The notes: generated by a model from the sequence alone, not told the origin. Shown: positions 11,480 to 22,662, counted from the first letter of the stretch. The stretch is DNA of 64,000 nucleotides from Cryptomeria japonica (GCF_030272615.1 NC_081415.1:623345740-623409739); one strand, 5' to 3'. Made by a program: numbers and translations.

Positions 11480-12004
11480 GGAGGAAGGAAAACTAAGGAA
11501 ATTAGGCAAAGGTTGAAGGAAGCTTCAAATAGGTAGAAAATTTATGTAGACAAGAATAGGACACCAAGGGAATTTGAGGTGGGATAAAAAGTCTTCTTGA
11601 GGGTTAGACCACATAAGCATTCCATAAGGTTTGGGAAAAATACTAAGCTATCACCTCAATATGTTGGACCTTTTGAGATGTTGGAAAAGATTAGTCCAGT
11701 TGCGTACTGGTTGACCTTACCTCCCCAGTTGAGCTGAATCCATTATATCTTCCATGTGTCACTTCTTAAAAAGTATGTGCCTGATGAGAAACATATTTTG
11801 AATTGGGCTGCCTTATAGGTCAAGGAAACAGGGAGAATAATGATAGAGCCATTCAAAATCTTGGAGAGGTACTAGTACCAATTGCGCCATAGAGAGGTTT
11901 AACAATGCAAGGTATAATGCAATCGGTATGACAAAGAAGAATGCTAAATGGGAGGACACTAAGGAGATGAAACCATTGTTTCCTCTTTTTGTTTTAGACT
12001 TATC
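11480..12004 (+). pseudogene. pol: CH integrase C-terminus and chromodomain remnant
   Basis: Picks up directly after the protease remnant with the integrase C-terminal region: YVDKNRTPREFEVG, KLSPQYVGPFEML, and IFHVSLLKKYVPD, a signature of plant chromoviruses. A further ~60 codons in shifted frames (ILERY, WEDTKEMKP) look like a decayed chromodomain, which targets integration to heterochromatin in this group. Stops and frameshifts are frequent. RT, RNase H and the integrase core are missing, so an internal deletion of roughly 2.5-3 kb joined protease to integrase tail. Confidence 0.8.
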
Positions 12005-12064
12005 ATGAACTATAAAATCTTATATGGTTATATTAAATAAGTGCATTGGGATGATGCACAATTT

Positions 12065-12077
12065 AAGGGGGGAAGGA
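12065..12077 (+). promoter_or_regulatory. CH polypurine tract
   Basis: AAGGGGGGAAGGA directly before TGTCATAACTC. Position after the chromodomain end and before the presumed 3' LTR fits a plus-strand primer. Confidence 0.8.
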
Positions 12078-12928
12078 TGTCATAACTCTATTTCTCTATC
12101 TTGATAAAAACTCGCTACTATTCCTAATATATTTCATATCATTTTGTGAATATTGTTAGACATGTTTTATTTATTAAGGTTGAAACTATTTTTAATAAAA
12201 GGAATTAAATGGTGGACACACACAAACACTTGAAAATCATAAATTCTATGGGCAAATTAATTATTTATGCAAAATTCCAATTGAGCACATGTCATAGGAG
12301 AAAATGAGAAGCTTCTAGAAGTAGATTTCAAAATTTCACTTTCTTGCATGTAACCCCCAGTTTGTCAATAATTAATTTTGCGTGGATCAATTTTTTGAAA
12401 ACAATCTTAAACTGCATTAATTCTCTTGATCTAGTGGAAAATGATGCATCTTTCTATATAATGTATGATAACTTTTTAAAACGGGGCTATGGAATTTTTG
12501 ATGAAAAGTAATTTATTGAGTTCTTGAAAAAAAAAACATGTTAGAAGTAGGAAGATTTTTGTAGACAATTGTATTATAGGAGATTGTTTTTTTTTTCAAG
12601 TTTTGAAGAGATCTTACCAAAATTGAAGGAAAGTTTGAAGAAGGATACTTAGGGAGATTTGGAGGTGATTCAACATCAAGCGATTACATCAATCCAGGTT
12701 CCCTTCTTGTCTATTTCTTGTTTTGAAAAAAAAAAAAAAAGTACTTAAAAGAAAAAGAGAAAAAATTCTACTTGCATGGATTTTTCTACAGTAGATTTGT
12801 ATAGGTTTTGATAGTGAAAATTTATATACAATAAGAGGATAAAAATTTGAAAATGAGAAACATGTATTTAAAACACTCTTATTTTCTTCGCTTTGAATTC
12901 TACTCTTTTTAAAAAAAAATTATAGTTA

Positions 12929-12988
12929 ATATATATATATATACATACATATATATATATATACATACATATATATATATATACATAC

Positions 12989-13041
<53 letters not shown>

Positions 13042-13043
13042 AA
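12929..13043 (+). repeat. AT microsatellite with ATACATACAT interruptions
   Basis: (AT)n broken by ATACATACAT at 12941, 12961 and 12981 (20 bp higher-order period), ending in (ATA)n. Lies in the CH 3' LTR. Confidence 0.95.
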
Positions 13044-13439
13044 AAGAATGGGATTAATGAGGAATATATGTATATTACTTTTCTTTTCAAAAAAGAAAAT
13101 AATAAAAAGAAAGATTTAGATATATTAATCAAACAAGAAAATATATTATCAATAGACAAATGCAAGAAATCATCTCTTAATTAATTAGGTAGATTAATCA
13201 AATAAGAAAATCTATTATCAATAGAAAAATGCATTTTATAGAGGTTCCTTTAAATGTTGCATACACAGATTTTTATTTTTGTGGAAAAGAAAGAAAAACA
13301 GATCCTTTTTTACTTTTTTCTTTTCTGGAAATTTTAAGAAAAAGGATTAAAAAATCGCTTTTTGGAAATAGATTAAGCATCTATATGATATTTATTTCCA
13401 ATATCTTGAATAAATGTTATTCACCTCTCTTGAAGTCTA

Positions 13440-13955
13440 CCTCTAAGAAGTCTCAATAAATATTTTTATCTCTCTGAGAAATTTACCTTTCATGAACCTT
13501 TTTTTTATCCAACACTTATTCTATTAAACTCTCTAAGAATATCTCTCTGTAACTGGGTGAACATGCAAAATTAACTCTCTATGAAATACTTGTCCAACTC
13601 TCTAGTTACTGAATAAATTATTTCCCTAATCAATTCTTTTCTGTGTGATTGTTCATCTTTTAGAATAAATGTTTCTCTTTGTAAATTAATTTTCCTTTAA
13701 AATGTTTTACCTCCTTAAGATTATTTATCCCTCAATAATTAATCCTCTGTGAATAATCCTCTGAGTAAATTTATTTCTCCAACAATTTATTTCGTGTGAT
13801 TATTTTTCAATCCTCTTGTGAATAGTTTCTTTGTGTAAACTTATTTCTCCAAATAATTTAATTTGTATCTATTTCCAGGGATATCTCTCCATGTTTAACT
13901 TGAGAAGTTCCATCTTAAAAAAAAAAAAATCCCTATGAATACTTAACTCTGTGTA
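13440..13955 (+). repeat. Degenerate CTCTGTGAATAATT-type repeats in the CH LTR
   Basis: Loose repeats of CTCTxTGAxxAATTTATT spaced 25-50 bp. The same motif type resumes after the LINE at about 15436-15610, which shows that the two flanks were once continuous. Confidence 0.5.
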
Positions 13956-15424
13956 ATTTGGATAATCAAAATTTAGCATTAGGGGATAAATTGGTCTGGA
14001 AACTTTATGATAGGCCAAAGCCTTTGTGGGCTCAAATTATGTTTGCTAAGTATCTGAAGAATGGTCCCAAAGATAGTATTTTTAAATTTTGTAATCTGTC
14101 TTTTGGATCTGTCATATGGAATTTTTAATGTAAATGCAGACCAGTTATTATTCCCCATCTCTGATGGGTTGTGCATAATGGAAGGAAAGCTAGGTTTTGG
14201 GATGAAGCATGGAATGGACATTGTTCCTTGATTAGCATTAGAGATTGGTCTCCCTTGATTGCAATCCTTACTTCTCTTTGGGGTGTGTATGTGGTGGACT
14301 ATTTTGATATTGTTCAGAATGGTCGTCTAAAAATGGTGAAATGAAGTTGATTGATTTTGTTGATGTGGATTTGTATTTGAAAGTATAGTTTGATAAGATT
14401 ATGGGTGAGAGGATTGCCACTCTCTCGGATTTCGTGGATGAACATATTTGGACTAGGAATGACTCTAGAAAGTAATTTGTTATGATGTTTTACTTGATGC
14501 TGAATTGGTTCACATCATGATCTCCACTTTCATGTTTCCAACAATGTGTAATTGGGATATGGTTTTTCCTTCTTTGGATAGTTATCATTTTTATGTGGGG
14601 GCTTTCTATTAGGGTGGTTTTTTTCCTCGTCATTTTCTTTTGGGTAATGGTTGGTATGGTCAATTATTGTTTGAGTTAAGAATGGGGCTGCTATGTGATA
14701 CTTTGGATGATACCCTAGCATGTATGAAATTTCTTATGAATTGGGTACCTGCTTAGATTGTGAATAAGGCTTTGGTTGTTTTTGTAGCTTTGCACTCACT
14801 ACTTTCTTTGAGCTTTCAGTTTTCTGATCTTGCACGACTAAAATTTCTTCCAAGGGTTGTTCCTCCTCCGGATGCAGCTAATGATCCCCAAGCTGAAGGC
14901 ACTAGCACTTAGTTTTTTAATGTCTGATACTTTTCTATGATATCTTGGAGATGTGGTATGGTTTTTTGATGCAAGTATGGGAAAATTTGGTATAGAATTT
15001 AGTTTTGACAAGCCAGGCTGAAGAATTTTTTTGCTCCCCAAATGGTAAAAGCATACGGACATCTTGGTGCCTTTGCATGATTTTCTCAAGGATATATTTG
15101 TTGACATCCAACTCTTCATTTTGTAATCAGTTGAGCTTATGTTTTGTTGGATATAACCATATGATGAACTATTCTATCAAGAGAATTCCTAAGGGACCTC
15201 ATTTCATCTCTCAAATGAATGGGTTTGGGTGAGATATATGATCAATTAGATATATAACAACTATTTTGTAAGGGTAGAATAGTTTAGTTTATATAAGGTG
15301 ATAACCAAAGGTTTTCTTGTGGGTTCCTTCCTACTGGTATGTCTTTTTGAACCCGTTACATAAAAAATTATAAAATATAATAAAAAAGTTTAGTGGCTTG
15401 CCCACTTTTATTGAAAAAAACTAC
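13956..15424 (+). mobile_element. 5'-truncated LINE (L1-type) insertion
   Basis: Bounded by the direct repeat AACTCTGTGTA (13945-13955 and 15425-15435), an 11 bp target-site duplication. The right end carries GAAAAAAA just before the duplication, a short poly-A tail. The left part (about 13975-14300) encodes the C-terminal end of plant LINE ORF2: LVWKLYDRPKPLWAQIMFAKYLK, then after stops RKARFWDEAW, as in the zf-RVT region that follows reverse transcriptase. The remaining ~1.1 kb has no product I recognise. Broken by stops throughout. The short length and plus-strand poly-A fit 5' truncation during insertion. Confidence 0.8.
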
Positions 15425-15633
15425 AACTCTGTGTATATCTATACCTTTGAGAAAATTTGTCTCTACTGTATTAATTTTGTTTTCCCCTTAAATGTATTCC
15501 CTAAATTTAATCATCTCTTAGATTAACTTCCTATGTTTAATTAGTTCTCTCAAAAAATTTCATTCCTTTGTGTTTAATTGATTCTCAAATTATTTATCCT
15601 CTCTATAATTAAATTAGGCGAAATTAATAAAAC

Positions 15634-15635
<2 letters not shown>

Positions 15636-15691
<56 letters not shown>
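15636..15691 (+). repeat. (AT)28 microsatellite
   Basis: Uninterrupted AT dinucleotide repeat in the CH LTR. Confidence 0.97.
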
Positions 15692-15693
<2 letters not shown>

Positions 15694-15959
15694 TTTTTTT
15701 ATAACTTATCGGCAATTGTTTCTTTATTTAAAAATTGATATTAATGGGGGGGCATGGTCCACTTTCCCCACTCCCTCTCCTTTATTAAAACATTATCGCT
15801 ACCATGCAAAGACATTTTTTGGAAACTATGATAGTTAATTTAAAATTGTAGGTTAAGAATTTTATTAATGTAAAAAATTTTAATTAGTTATAATTAAATT
15901 ACGATTTCATTCTATTTTGTTTATTAATATTTTCTTTGTCAATTAAAATTCTTTGTTAG

Positions 15960-16081
15960 GTAATTTATATTTAGATGAACTAACAAAAAGGAATTAGTTA
16001 ATACTTTCTAATCTAAATTTTAGTTTGGCAAAAAATATATTTAGATTAATTTATAATCAGATTTATAATTTGGAATCATTG
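15960..16081 (+). repeat. Degenerate ~60-70 bp tandem repeat, left part
   Basis: Unit of the type AATTTTAGTTTGGTAAAATATATTTGTAGATTAATTT (shown only in pieces here: TTAGTTTGGCA, TAGATTAATT). The array continues at 34587-34930 after G2, so G2 split it. Confidence 0.55.
16077..16081 (+). repeat. G2 target-site duplication, left (CATTG)
   Basis: CATTG directly before TGTAGACGT; identical CATTG follows the 3' LTR at 34582-34586. Five bases is the usual length for Ty3/gypsy insertions. Confidence 0.9.
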
Positions 16082-17561
16082 TGTAGACGTATAAAAATGA
16101 CCATATTCCTAAATGAATATTTTATGTTCATTTCTCTATTTAATTAAATCCAATTTAATTAATTTACCCACACTCCTCTATTTAATTAAGTAAATTACTC
16201 AATTTATTTAAATTAAATTCACTATACCCATTTAATGAATAAATCATTTTATTCAATAAAACCCCCCTATCTACTTTTAATTAAATTCAAATTTAATTTA
16301 ATAGTTATCCTAAATTGAATAAATCTAATTTATTTATTTTCTCCAAATTGCAACCAAATTGAATTAAATTACTTTATTTCAATTAAATCCTATTATCCCT
16401 CCATCCACTTGCAAAATCCTAAACCCCTTTCTAATCTCTTCTAGAATCTTCTAATCGCTTCTAATTAGCCTAACCCATCATTCTAAACTTTGTCACATCC
16501 CTAAGCAAAGGGAAGTCACTTCTCTAACCCTCAAAGTCTTTGATAACCATTAAAGGCTTCCAACCTTCAACCACTTAATTCCTCAAAGTCTTTGATAACC
16601 ATTGAAGGCTTCAAGTCTTCAACCACTTAATTCCCCAAAGTCTCCAATAACCATTAATGGTTAGCTCAAACCCTCTTACATGGTTAAAGAATTTGTTTTA
16701 ACTCAACCTTCACCCAACCCAAGGGTCTCATCAGGCCTTTAATGCTTTGACCATGATTATCTCTTAATCATTTGCACAAAGGTTTATCCTTGGATTAAGT
16801 CTTAATCCATTGGGTAAACCTAACTTAAGTTTGACCCTTACCCTCTAGATAACCATGAGGTCTTCTCAGGAATTTAATGCCTCCAACCCCTTCTCTCAAC
16901 CCAACCCTATGTTGACACTTGTAACATTTCATTGGTGCAAATTGCAAACATGGATTCCTAACTTTCAAAATCAACCCTTGATCAACTCTTTCAATCCTGA
17001 CCATCCATTGCCCTGTTTTTGCTATAAATAGAGCTCTCATTCCTCCATTTTAAATCATCCAAATTTGTAGTATCACACTTATGCTAAAATACATTCAAGC
17101 TTTCATGTCTCATTTTATGCTCATCATTTTAGCCTCTCTTTAGAATAGAAATTAGTCTAAATATGCATGTTTAGAATACTTTCTTTATCATCTTAGCTCA
17201 ATCATAGACTAAATATATCATGTTAGGATAGTACTCATACTAATCTTGTCCTCTTATCATTTAGTTTATTGCATTTCAAAATCATACATAGTTTAGCATA
17301 CCTTTCATACTAAAATCCATCAAAACATCCCTCGTTCTTGCATTTACCATCCCTAAACCATTTTGCTCAATGATCTGAGAGCAAAAATATTGGTTTGAGG
17401 GACATTGTGAGATAGAGAACCATGAGACCCACCTTGGGAAGCTGAGTAATACTTTGTTACTCCATAGCTTGCACCAAGAAGTCATGTGTGTGTGTGTGTG
17501 GACTAGTATTTAGCAATATTTTTATATATTGAGTTTTATCAGCCCACTTTTCCCGCATACA
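16082..17561 (+). repeat. G2 5' LTR
   Basis: Begins TGTAGACGTATAAAAATGACC, ends AGCCCACTTTTCCCGCATACA. Aligns over its full length with 33103-34581. The left quarter is TTTAATTAAAT-rich; the middle holds two copies of a ~60 bp block with AAAGTCTTTGATAACCATT (about 16523 and 16583). A (TG)n stretch near 17487 differs in length between the copies. Confidence 0.93.
17023..17030 (+). promoter_or_regulatory. G2 LTR TATA box (TATAAATA)
   Basis: TATAAATAGAGCTCTC sits 540 bp from the LTR end and is kept in the 3' copy at 34045-34052. It is the best promoter candidate for the sense transcript; the U3-R boundary should lie about 30 bp downstream. Confidence 0.7.
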
Positions 17562-17590
17562 TTTCTCGCACCCACCATGGGGCCCGACCC
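17562..17590 (+). promoter_or_regulatory. G2 primer binding region (degenerate)
   Basis: CGCACCCACCATGGGGCC follows a few bases after the LTR end. It resembles the TGGCGCCCACC type of PBS found in Tat elements, but the first bases have changed, so the priming tRNA cannot be named with certainty. Confidence 0.45.
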
Positions 17591-17649
17591 CAAATATCAC
17601 ATCGGTTTTTGAAACTAATCACTTTTGCAGGTCTGCGGGAAACAGGAAT

Positions 17650-18049
17650 GAGCACGTGGGAAATATTCCCTAGCGCATCTAGTTAACATTCTAGCGCATC
17701 CCGCTTACTGTTTAGTGCATGGGGTCTATACTCTAGCGCGTGAAGACCTTTCCTCAGTGCATGACTCTCTCTAATATTTTCCTGTAGGTCTTAGCGTGGA
17801 AGAAAACTAGAGCAGCACCTTCGGCGCATAGTGTAGCGCATCCAGTAAACAACATAGCACATCTAGTCCACTATTTAGCGCATGGAGTCCATCATCTAGC
17901 ACTTGCCGTGAATAGATTAGCACGTCAAATCACTAATTTTCAGAAGAGAACCAGAGTAGCGCCTTCGGTGCACAGAGTAGTGCATCCAATAAACAGTGTA
18001 GCGCGTTGATACTTAATTTTAGCACATCGAGGGTATATTGTAGTGCATC
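17650..18049 (+). repeat. Leader array 1: 18 copies of TAGCGCAT-type core, 21 bp phased
   Basis: Cores (consensus TAG-C/T-G/A-C-A/G-T) begin at 17650, 17671, 17692, 17713, 17734, 17755, then 17792, 17813, 17834, 17855, 17876, 17897, 17918, then 17957, 17978, 17999, 18020 and 18041. Within each block the step is exactly 21 bp; between blocks it is 37 and 39. The 13 bases between cores are not conserved. Read in the frame starting one base before TAG, the cores give Leu-Ala-His or close variants every seven residues (LAHLVNI, LAHPAYC, LVHGVYT). See array 2 and the inverted array 3. Confidence 0.93.
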
Positions 18050-19582
18050 AAAGACAGAAACAAAAATTGTAACCGAAAATTAAATTTTAGACTGGTTGAA
18101 GTCCACAAAATCTTCTGTTTTTCTAACTACTGTGGTGGTATTTTGCAGGATTTCTAACATTTTATTGTAGGGAGGAGCTTAGTGTTCTTTTTTTTTAGAA
18201 CTATAAATTGTTTAAATTTTACTAGCTTGTTCAAGTTAGTTAAAATTTAAAGTCTTTTTAATTCTAGTTAAATAAAATTGAACTCGCCTTATTTGGGCTA
18301 TAAAACAAACCACAAAAAAAACAAAAAAAAAACAATCTTTTCATGCTTTTCCTAGGAGGGTAAAATTTTCATTTTGGACTTTAAAAGGAACAAGTAGAAT
18401 TTTCAGTTTTTCAAACAAAGGGATTTAAAACGAACTTCACCATCCTTTGGTGCATAAAAGGATTCACTTCAAATTTTTGCAAAGTCAAAGAATCACACAT
18501 GTCCAGAGTCATTTACAACTAAAGAGGGAAGATCTTCCCCTTTTGATCGATTTCTTTTGTCGACAAAACATCGAATTTACTTTGTTGACCACTTCCTTTT
18601 CATAGATCAGAAAATAATTGCCTTGAAAGGATAAAATAAATACCATGTTTTTGTGGAGCAACATCTCCACATAGATTTTTAGCAAATCACTGAATTGAAA
18701 GGCTAAAAAGAACCAACTTGATTACTTTATCTCGAAAGTGGAAGGAATATACTCTCCCCTTAACTGGGTGATAAAAAATCCAGACCACTCTTACAACTTT
18801 CTTTACTTCAAGCAATAAAACCTTTAGCAGGCCTGCCTTCCTGAAGAGTTGGAATCAACTCTTAAAGCCATTTATGGCCGGTGTGAAGGGAACGACCTAA
18901 GTGGGGAATGACTTTGACGCCAAGAATTCCGACCCACTATAATCAAATGTGGAAAGTGACAAAAGTCCTTTTCAATGGTTGCGCATAGTGATTAGCCTTC
19001 CCCCAGTATCCTCGAAATACGTAAAGCCTTTGTTCTAAAGGTTGGGAAGCCTCCTGAGGGAGTTTATCACTGATGGCTGAATAGGAAGTCTGATTACGAA
19101 CCATAGAAATAGAAGCTTTGAACCGAGTCAGTAACCAGACATTTATAACATCATAGTGCAAGGGTGGGGAAGAATTCGCCCCCAAGATTACTCACCATAT
19201 ATCTCCCAAGATAACTACTCAACTGTGAAGCAATTCACTTTGAGTTAATTTCTGGCAAAAGGCAAAAAAACGGGCGCCCTCTAGGGGGTGACACAGCTGT
19301 TTGAGCTAATGGAGTATCGAGACTAGTGGGCTATGAAGTTATGACCCTTGACTAAAGAGTCTTTCTGAAGTGTATTATTTGTATCCAAACCTATTAAAAC
19401 ATTGGGGATTTGAACACATCCTCACAGAAAATACACTTTTTGTTAGATTAGGCAAAATGGTTGTACTTTTTATGTCGCGCTTACATTTATTACTTCAGAA
19501 AATCATCCATCAAACTTGTAAATTCACAACAAAAAAATTCAAAATTCACAAAAACCAAACCAAAGTAAAAATCAGGGTAGTT
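18050..19582 (+). other. G2 leader between the two arrays, nothing recognised
   Basis: About 1.5 kb without a convincing product. Composition is mixed; short minus-strand frames here (for example 18943-19185) show no family features. Part of the unusually long gag leader typical of Ogre/Tat elements. Confidence 0.6.
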
Positions 19583-19958
19583 TAGCGCATAAGAGCAACT
19601 TCTTAGTGCATAGAGTACTTTTGTTAGCGCATCCAAACCTCAAGTTAGCGCGTCGGTTCCAAACAATAGCATTTTATCCTAGGACAAAACAGTGTTGAAA
19701 TGTTTTAGCGCATCAGAAAAATAGTCTAGCGCGTGGAAGTAACAGCTTAGCGCGTGGAAACGAAACATTAGCACATAAAGTCCAAAAGATAGCGCGTGAC
19801 AGACCCAGGATAGCGCATAGGTTTTTCAACTGCTAGACAATAATTTTTTGAACAGTCAAAACTTTAGTGCATGTCTAGGGGCAGCCTAGCGTGTGTGGTT
19901 ATTATTTTAGCGCATAGAGGAATTTCAATAGTGCATGTAGACTCTTTTCTAGTGCGTG
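19583..19958 (+). repeat. Leader array 2: 16 copies of TAGCGCAT-type core, 21 bp phased
   Basis: Cores begin at 19583, 19604, 19625, 19646, 19667; then 19706, 19727, 19748, 19769, 19790, 19811; then 19865, 19887, 19908, 19929, 19950. Steps are 21 except 39, 54 and one 22. Because 21, 39 and 54 are multiples of three, one frame stays in register from 19582 to about 19880 and gives repeats such as LAHKSNF, LAHPNLK, LARGSNS and IARDRPR, interrupted by three stops. This suggests an old coding repeat. Confidence 0.93.
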
Positions 19959-20315
19959 ATCCAAAAATAGAAAAACAAAGAGCAAAACCAAGAAAATTTT
20001 TGAAATTTTCAAAAACATTTTTTAAAGCCTTTTTCCATCAACATCATCTTTCATCAAAATGAAGTGACAAACAAACCATTAAAACTATTTCTCAAGCTAA
20101 ATTTGTGTCAAAACGAAAGTTGTCAGAATCCTAAATGAATCGCGCAATCGAGGATGTCTCTCCTATCATAATCCAGAAACTTCATCATCAGTATCAACAA
20201 AATCCTTTACCATCTTGCGAATTTTTATCTCAAAACACTTGTTAAAATTTTCAAATTGTCAAATCAAGTTTCCATATCGGGAGGCTTCTATCCATATCAT
20301 TTGACACGCTTTGTC

Positions 20316-20810
20316 ATGAAGGGACATCTAAACCTTCACTTTGATAGAGTAAGATTTGAAATTTTCAAAAACAAGAATCAACTGAATCCAAACCAATCAA
20401 AGGAAACCATTGATCACTCATGCATGACTAATCCCCTTATTCTGAGAAGAAAGAACCTTTATCGTAACATCACGTTGAAGAAACAACAACCTAGTTTTTC
20501 CAAATTCATCAAAAGAAATAAGTTTTTATATATCAATCGTCAACTCTTCAAATCTCATCGGGTATTCCTTCATCACATCAAACGGTATATCCAAAACAAA
20601 TCTAGTGAATTTGACAAAGAACATTTGAAGACAAGAGCATACTATCAAAAGTTTGCTTTTAATCAAACCATAAACTGGAATGGAAAAATCAATCTAGCAT
20701 TCTTGCCCGACGAGTGTATCACTTATAACACATCTCGACTAGAACCACCCACCCCCGAACAACATATCAATGAGGCCTTTGCCCCTTTCATCACTGAATG
20801 TTTCTACTAA
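20316..20810 (+). CDS. Intact 164-codon ORF directly upstream of gag in G2
   Basis: Starts at an ATG (MKGHLNLHFD...) and ends with TAA one base before the gag ATG at 20812; the frame is also open upstream of that ATG at least to 20256. The product is basic, rich in Asn, Lys, Phe and Ile, with no membrane segment or domain that I recognise. It is unbroken although the gag-pol frame next to it has more than ten stops. Ogre-type elements are known to carry an extra ORF ahead of gag, so it may be the equivalent. It could still be a chance frame in AT-rich sequence. Confidence 0.5.
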   Translation: MKGHLNLHFDRVRFEIFKNKNQLNPNQSKETIDHSCMTNPLILRRKNLYRNITLKKQQPSFSKFIKRNKFLYINRQLFKSHRVFLHHIKRYIQNKSSEFDKEHLKTRAYYQKFAFNQTINWNGKINLAFLPDECITYNTSRLEPPTPEQHINEAFAPFITECFY

Positions 20811-20811
20811 A

Positions 20812-22662
20812 ATGCCTGTTACTCGCTCTCAAAGAGACAAACAAAGTGAGGCACACACTAAGTCTAGTATGAATCGAAGATTATCAAATCCTTTTGAAGT
20901 TCCACCTGTAGAAGAACCTGAAATTACTAAAGCACTTCTTCGAGAATGTTAAGAAAACCCTTCATTCCAAAAGCTTGTAGAAAAGCTTATGGAAAATGAC
21001 AAAGAAAAATATTTGCTCATGCTTACAAGTAAAGACATTAAACTTCCCGAAGATTTAGACCCAAACATCTTTAAAACTAGATCTCGACAATATGCATATC
21101 AAGAACAACAAAGAGAAGAAGAAACCCGTAACTTTGAACAACATATACCTGAGCAACACATTCCAGAACAACGCATACCAAAAATGCATATACCTAAGCT
21201 AGAAACACCAGAGAAAAATATACCATTTACTACACCTTTTCAGCTAAGAACAAATACAAGGGAAGAACTTTTCCCTCGACAAAAACATATACCTTTGGCA
21301 GCCCTTACTCAACAAATGCAAATGTTGCAAAGGCAAATACAGGATATGCAATAAGGGACAATCGTGCGGTACTCTTTAAATGAAATCTGTCCTTACCCAT
21401 TTGACAGAAGATTGAACATGGTGCCTTTTCCTCTAAACTCAGACATTCCCAAATTTGATAAATATGATGGGAAGAGTGATCCTTGAGATCATGTTTGAGA
21501 ATTTTGTACACTGAGCCTTGAATTTGCTCATGATGACACCTATTTGATGAGGTTATTCCCCAGAAGCTTGGGAGGGCAAACCATGGAATGGTTATCCAAA
21601 ATTTCACCACCTGTCAAATCATTTGATGAATTGGTTAACAAATTCATAACCCACTATTCCTACAACATCCAACATGCCATAACCATGCTAGAAGTTTGCA
21701 ACACCAAACAAAAGAACAATGAAATGTTCATGATATTCCTTCAACGCTGGCGACGTATGGTATCCAGATATCCTCGAGATATTCCCGAGAAGGAGAAAAT
21801 GGAAATCTTCATCGATAACTTGAATGGCGAAATGAGTTACAGACTGAAACTTCAATGTGTACCATCTTTCGCTAAATTAATTGAGAATGGAATTCAAGTA
21901 GAGGAAGCATGTGTCAAAAAGGGAACACTCAAATTTTACAAAGAGGGAACAAACTCATCAAACTACAATAACCAGAACAACACCAACCTTGACAAATCTT
22001 GATTTTGGACTCGAAAAAAAAATGAAGGCAACAATGAAACACATGATCCCAAATCTAAACAACCAGTGCTTTCATTATCTAGAAATCCTCAAAACACGAA
22101 AAAACTTAAAAATGCTAATACAAATGCTAACATATATACACCAAACACTGATCAAGGACAACTCAACACAAACAACACCAATGATACTCAAAGCAAAAAC
22201 ATGAATCCAGGACCTAACAACAATTCATGCAACAACACAAACAATTTCCAAAAGCGTATCTTCACACCACTTGGACAATCATTAGACTCCGCATTCAGAG
22301 AACTTTTGGCAAACAAGATTCTTTCTTTGCCTCCAATCAGCATCTATGAACCCCCAATCAAACCACCTTGGTGGAATGATTCACACTATTGTGATTTCCA
22401 TCGCAACAAGGGTCATAAAACAAACGAGTGCATGAGATTGAAACACATAGTACAGGACATGATTGATCGAGGTGACTTAATGGTGGATGGTCTCAAAACA
22501 AATGGTGATCACAGAGCCTTCAAAAATCCTCTCCCAAATTACAACAAAGATGGAGCATCAACTTCGGATGATACATGCGGAGCTCGTATTAATCACATCT
22601 GTAACAACACCATCAACCACATATCAACTGAAAATCATCAAGTCAATGTCATCACCGTTTGA
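20812..22662 (+). pseudogene. gag: G2 gag
   Basis: Starts MPVTRSQRDKQS. One frame with stops at about 20950, 21352, 21484, 21496 and 22000. An Ile-Pro repeat region (HIPEQ/HIPK units, 21139-21230) precedes the retrotransposon gag domain (about 21460-21900) with FDKYDGKSDP, GQTMEWLSK, FDELVNKFI and MFMIFLQRWR. The C-terminal part is Asn/Thr-rich and ends with a region carrying PPWWNDSHYCDFHRNKGHKTNEC, a degenerate Cys/His motif (C-x2-H-x4-H-x4-C) common in Tat gag proteins. The likely original product was a capsid-type protein fused in frame to protease and pol. Confidence 0.9.

Noticed and set aside
12926-13165. Minus-strand ORF rich in Tyr and Ile
   Set aside because: It translates an AT microsatellite; no real gene.
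13979-15119. Minus-strand ORFs of 80 and 93 codons
   Set aside because: Antisense of the LINE remnant, which itself has readable LINE protein on the plus strand.
17650-18049. CRISPR-like look of array 1 (short repeats with unique spacers at fixed steps)
   Set aside because: The core is only ~8 bp and degenerate, spacers are 13 bp, and the array lies in a plant retrotransposon; no CRISPR system would fit.
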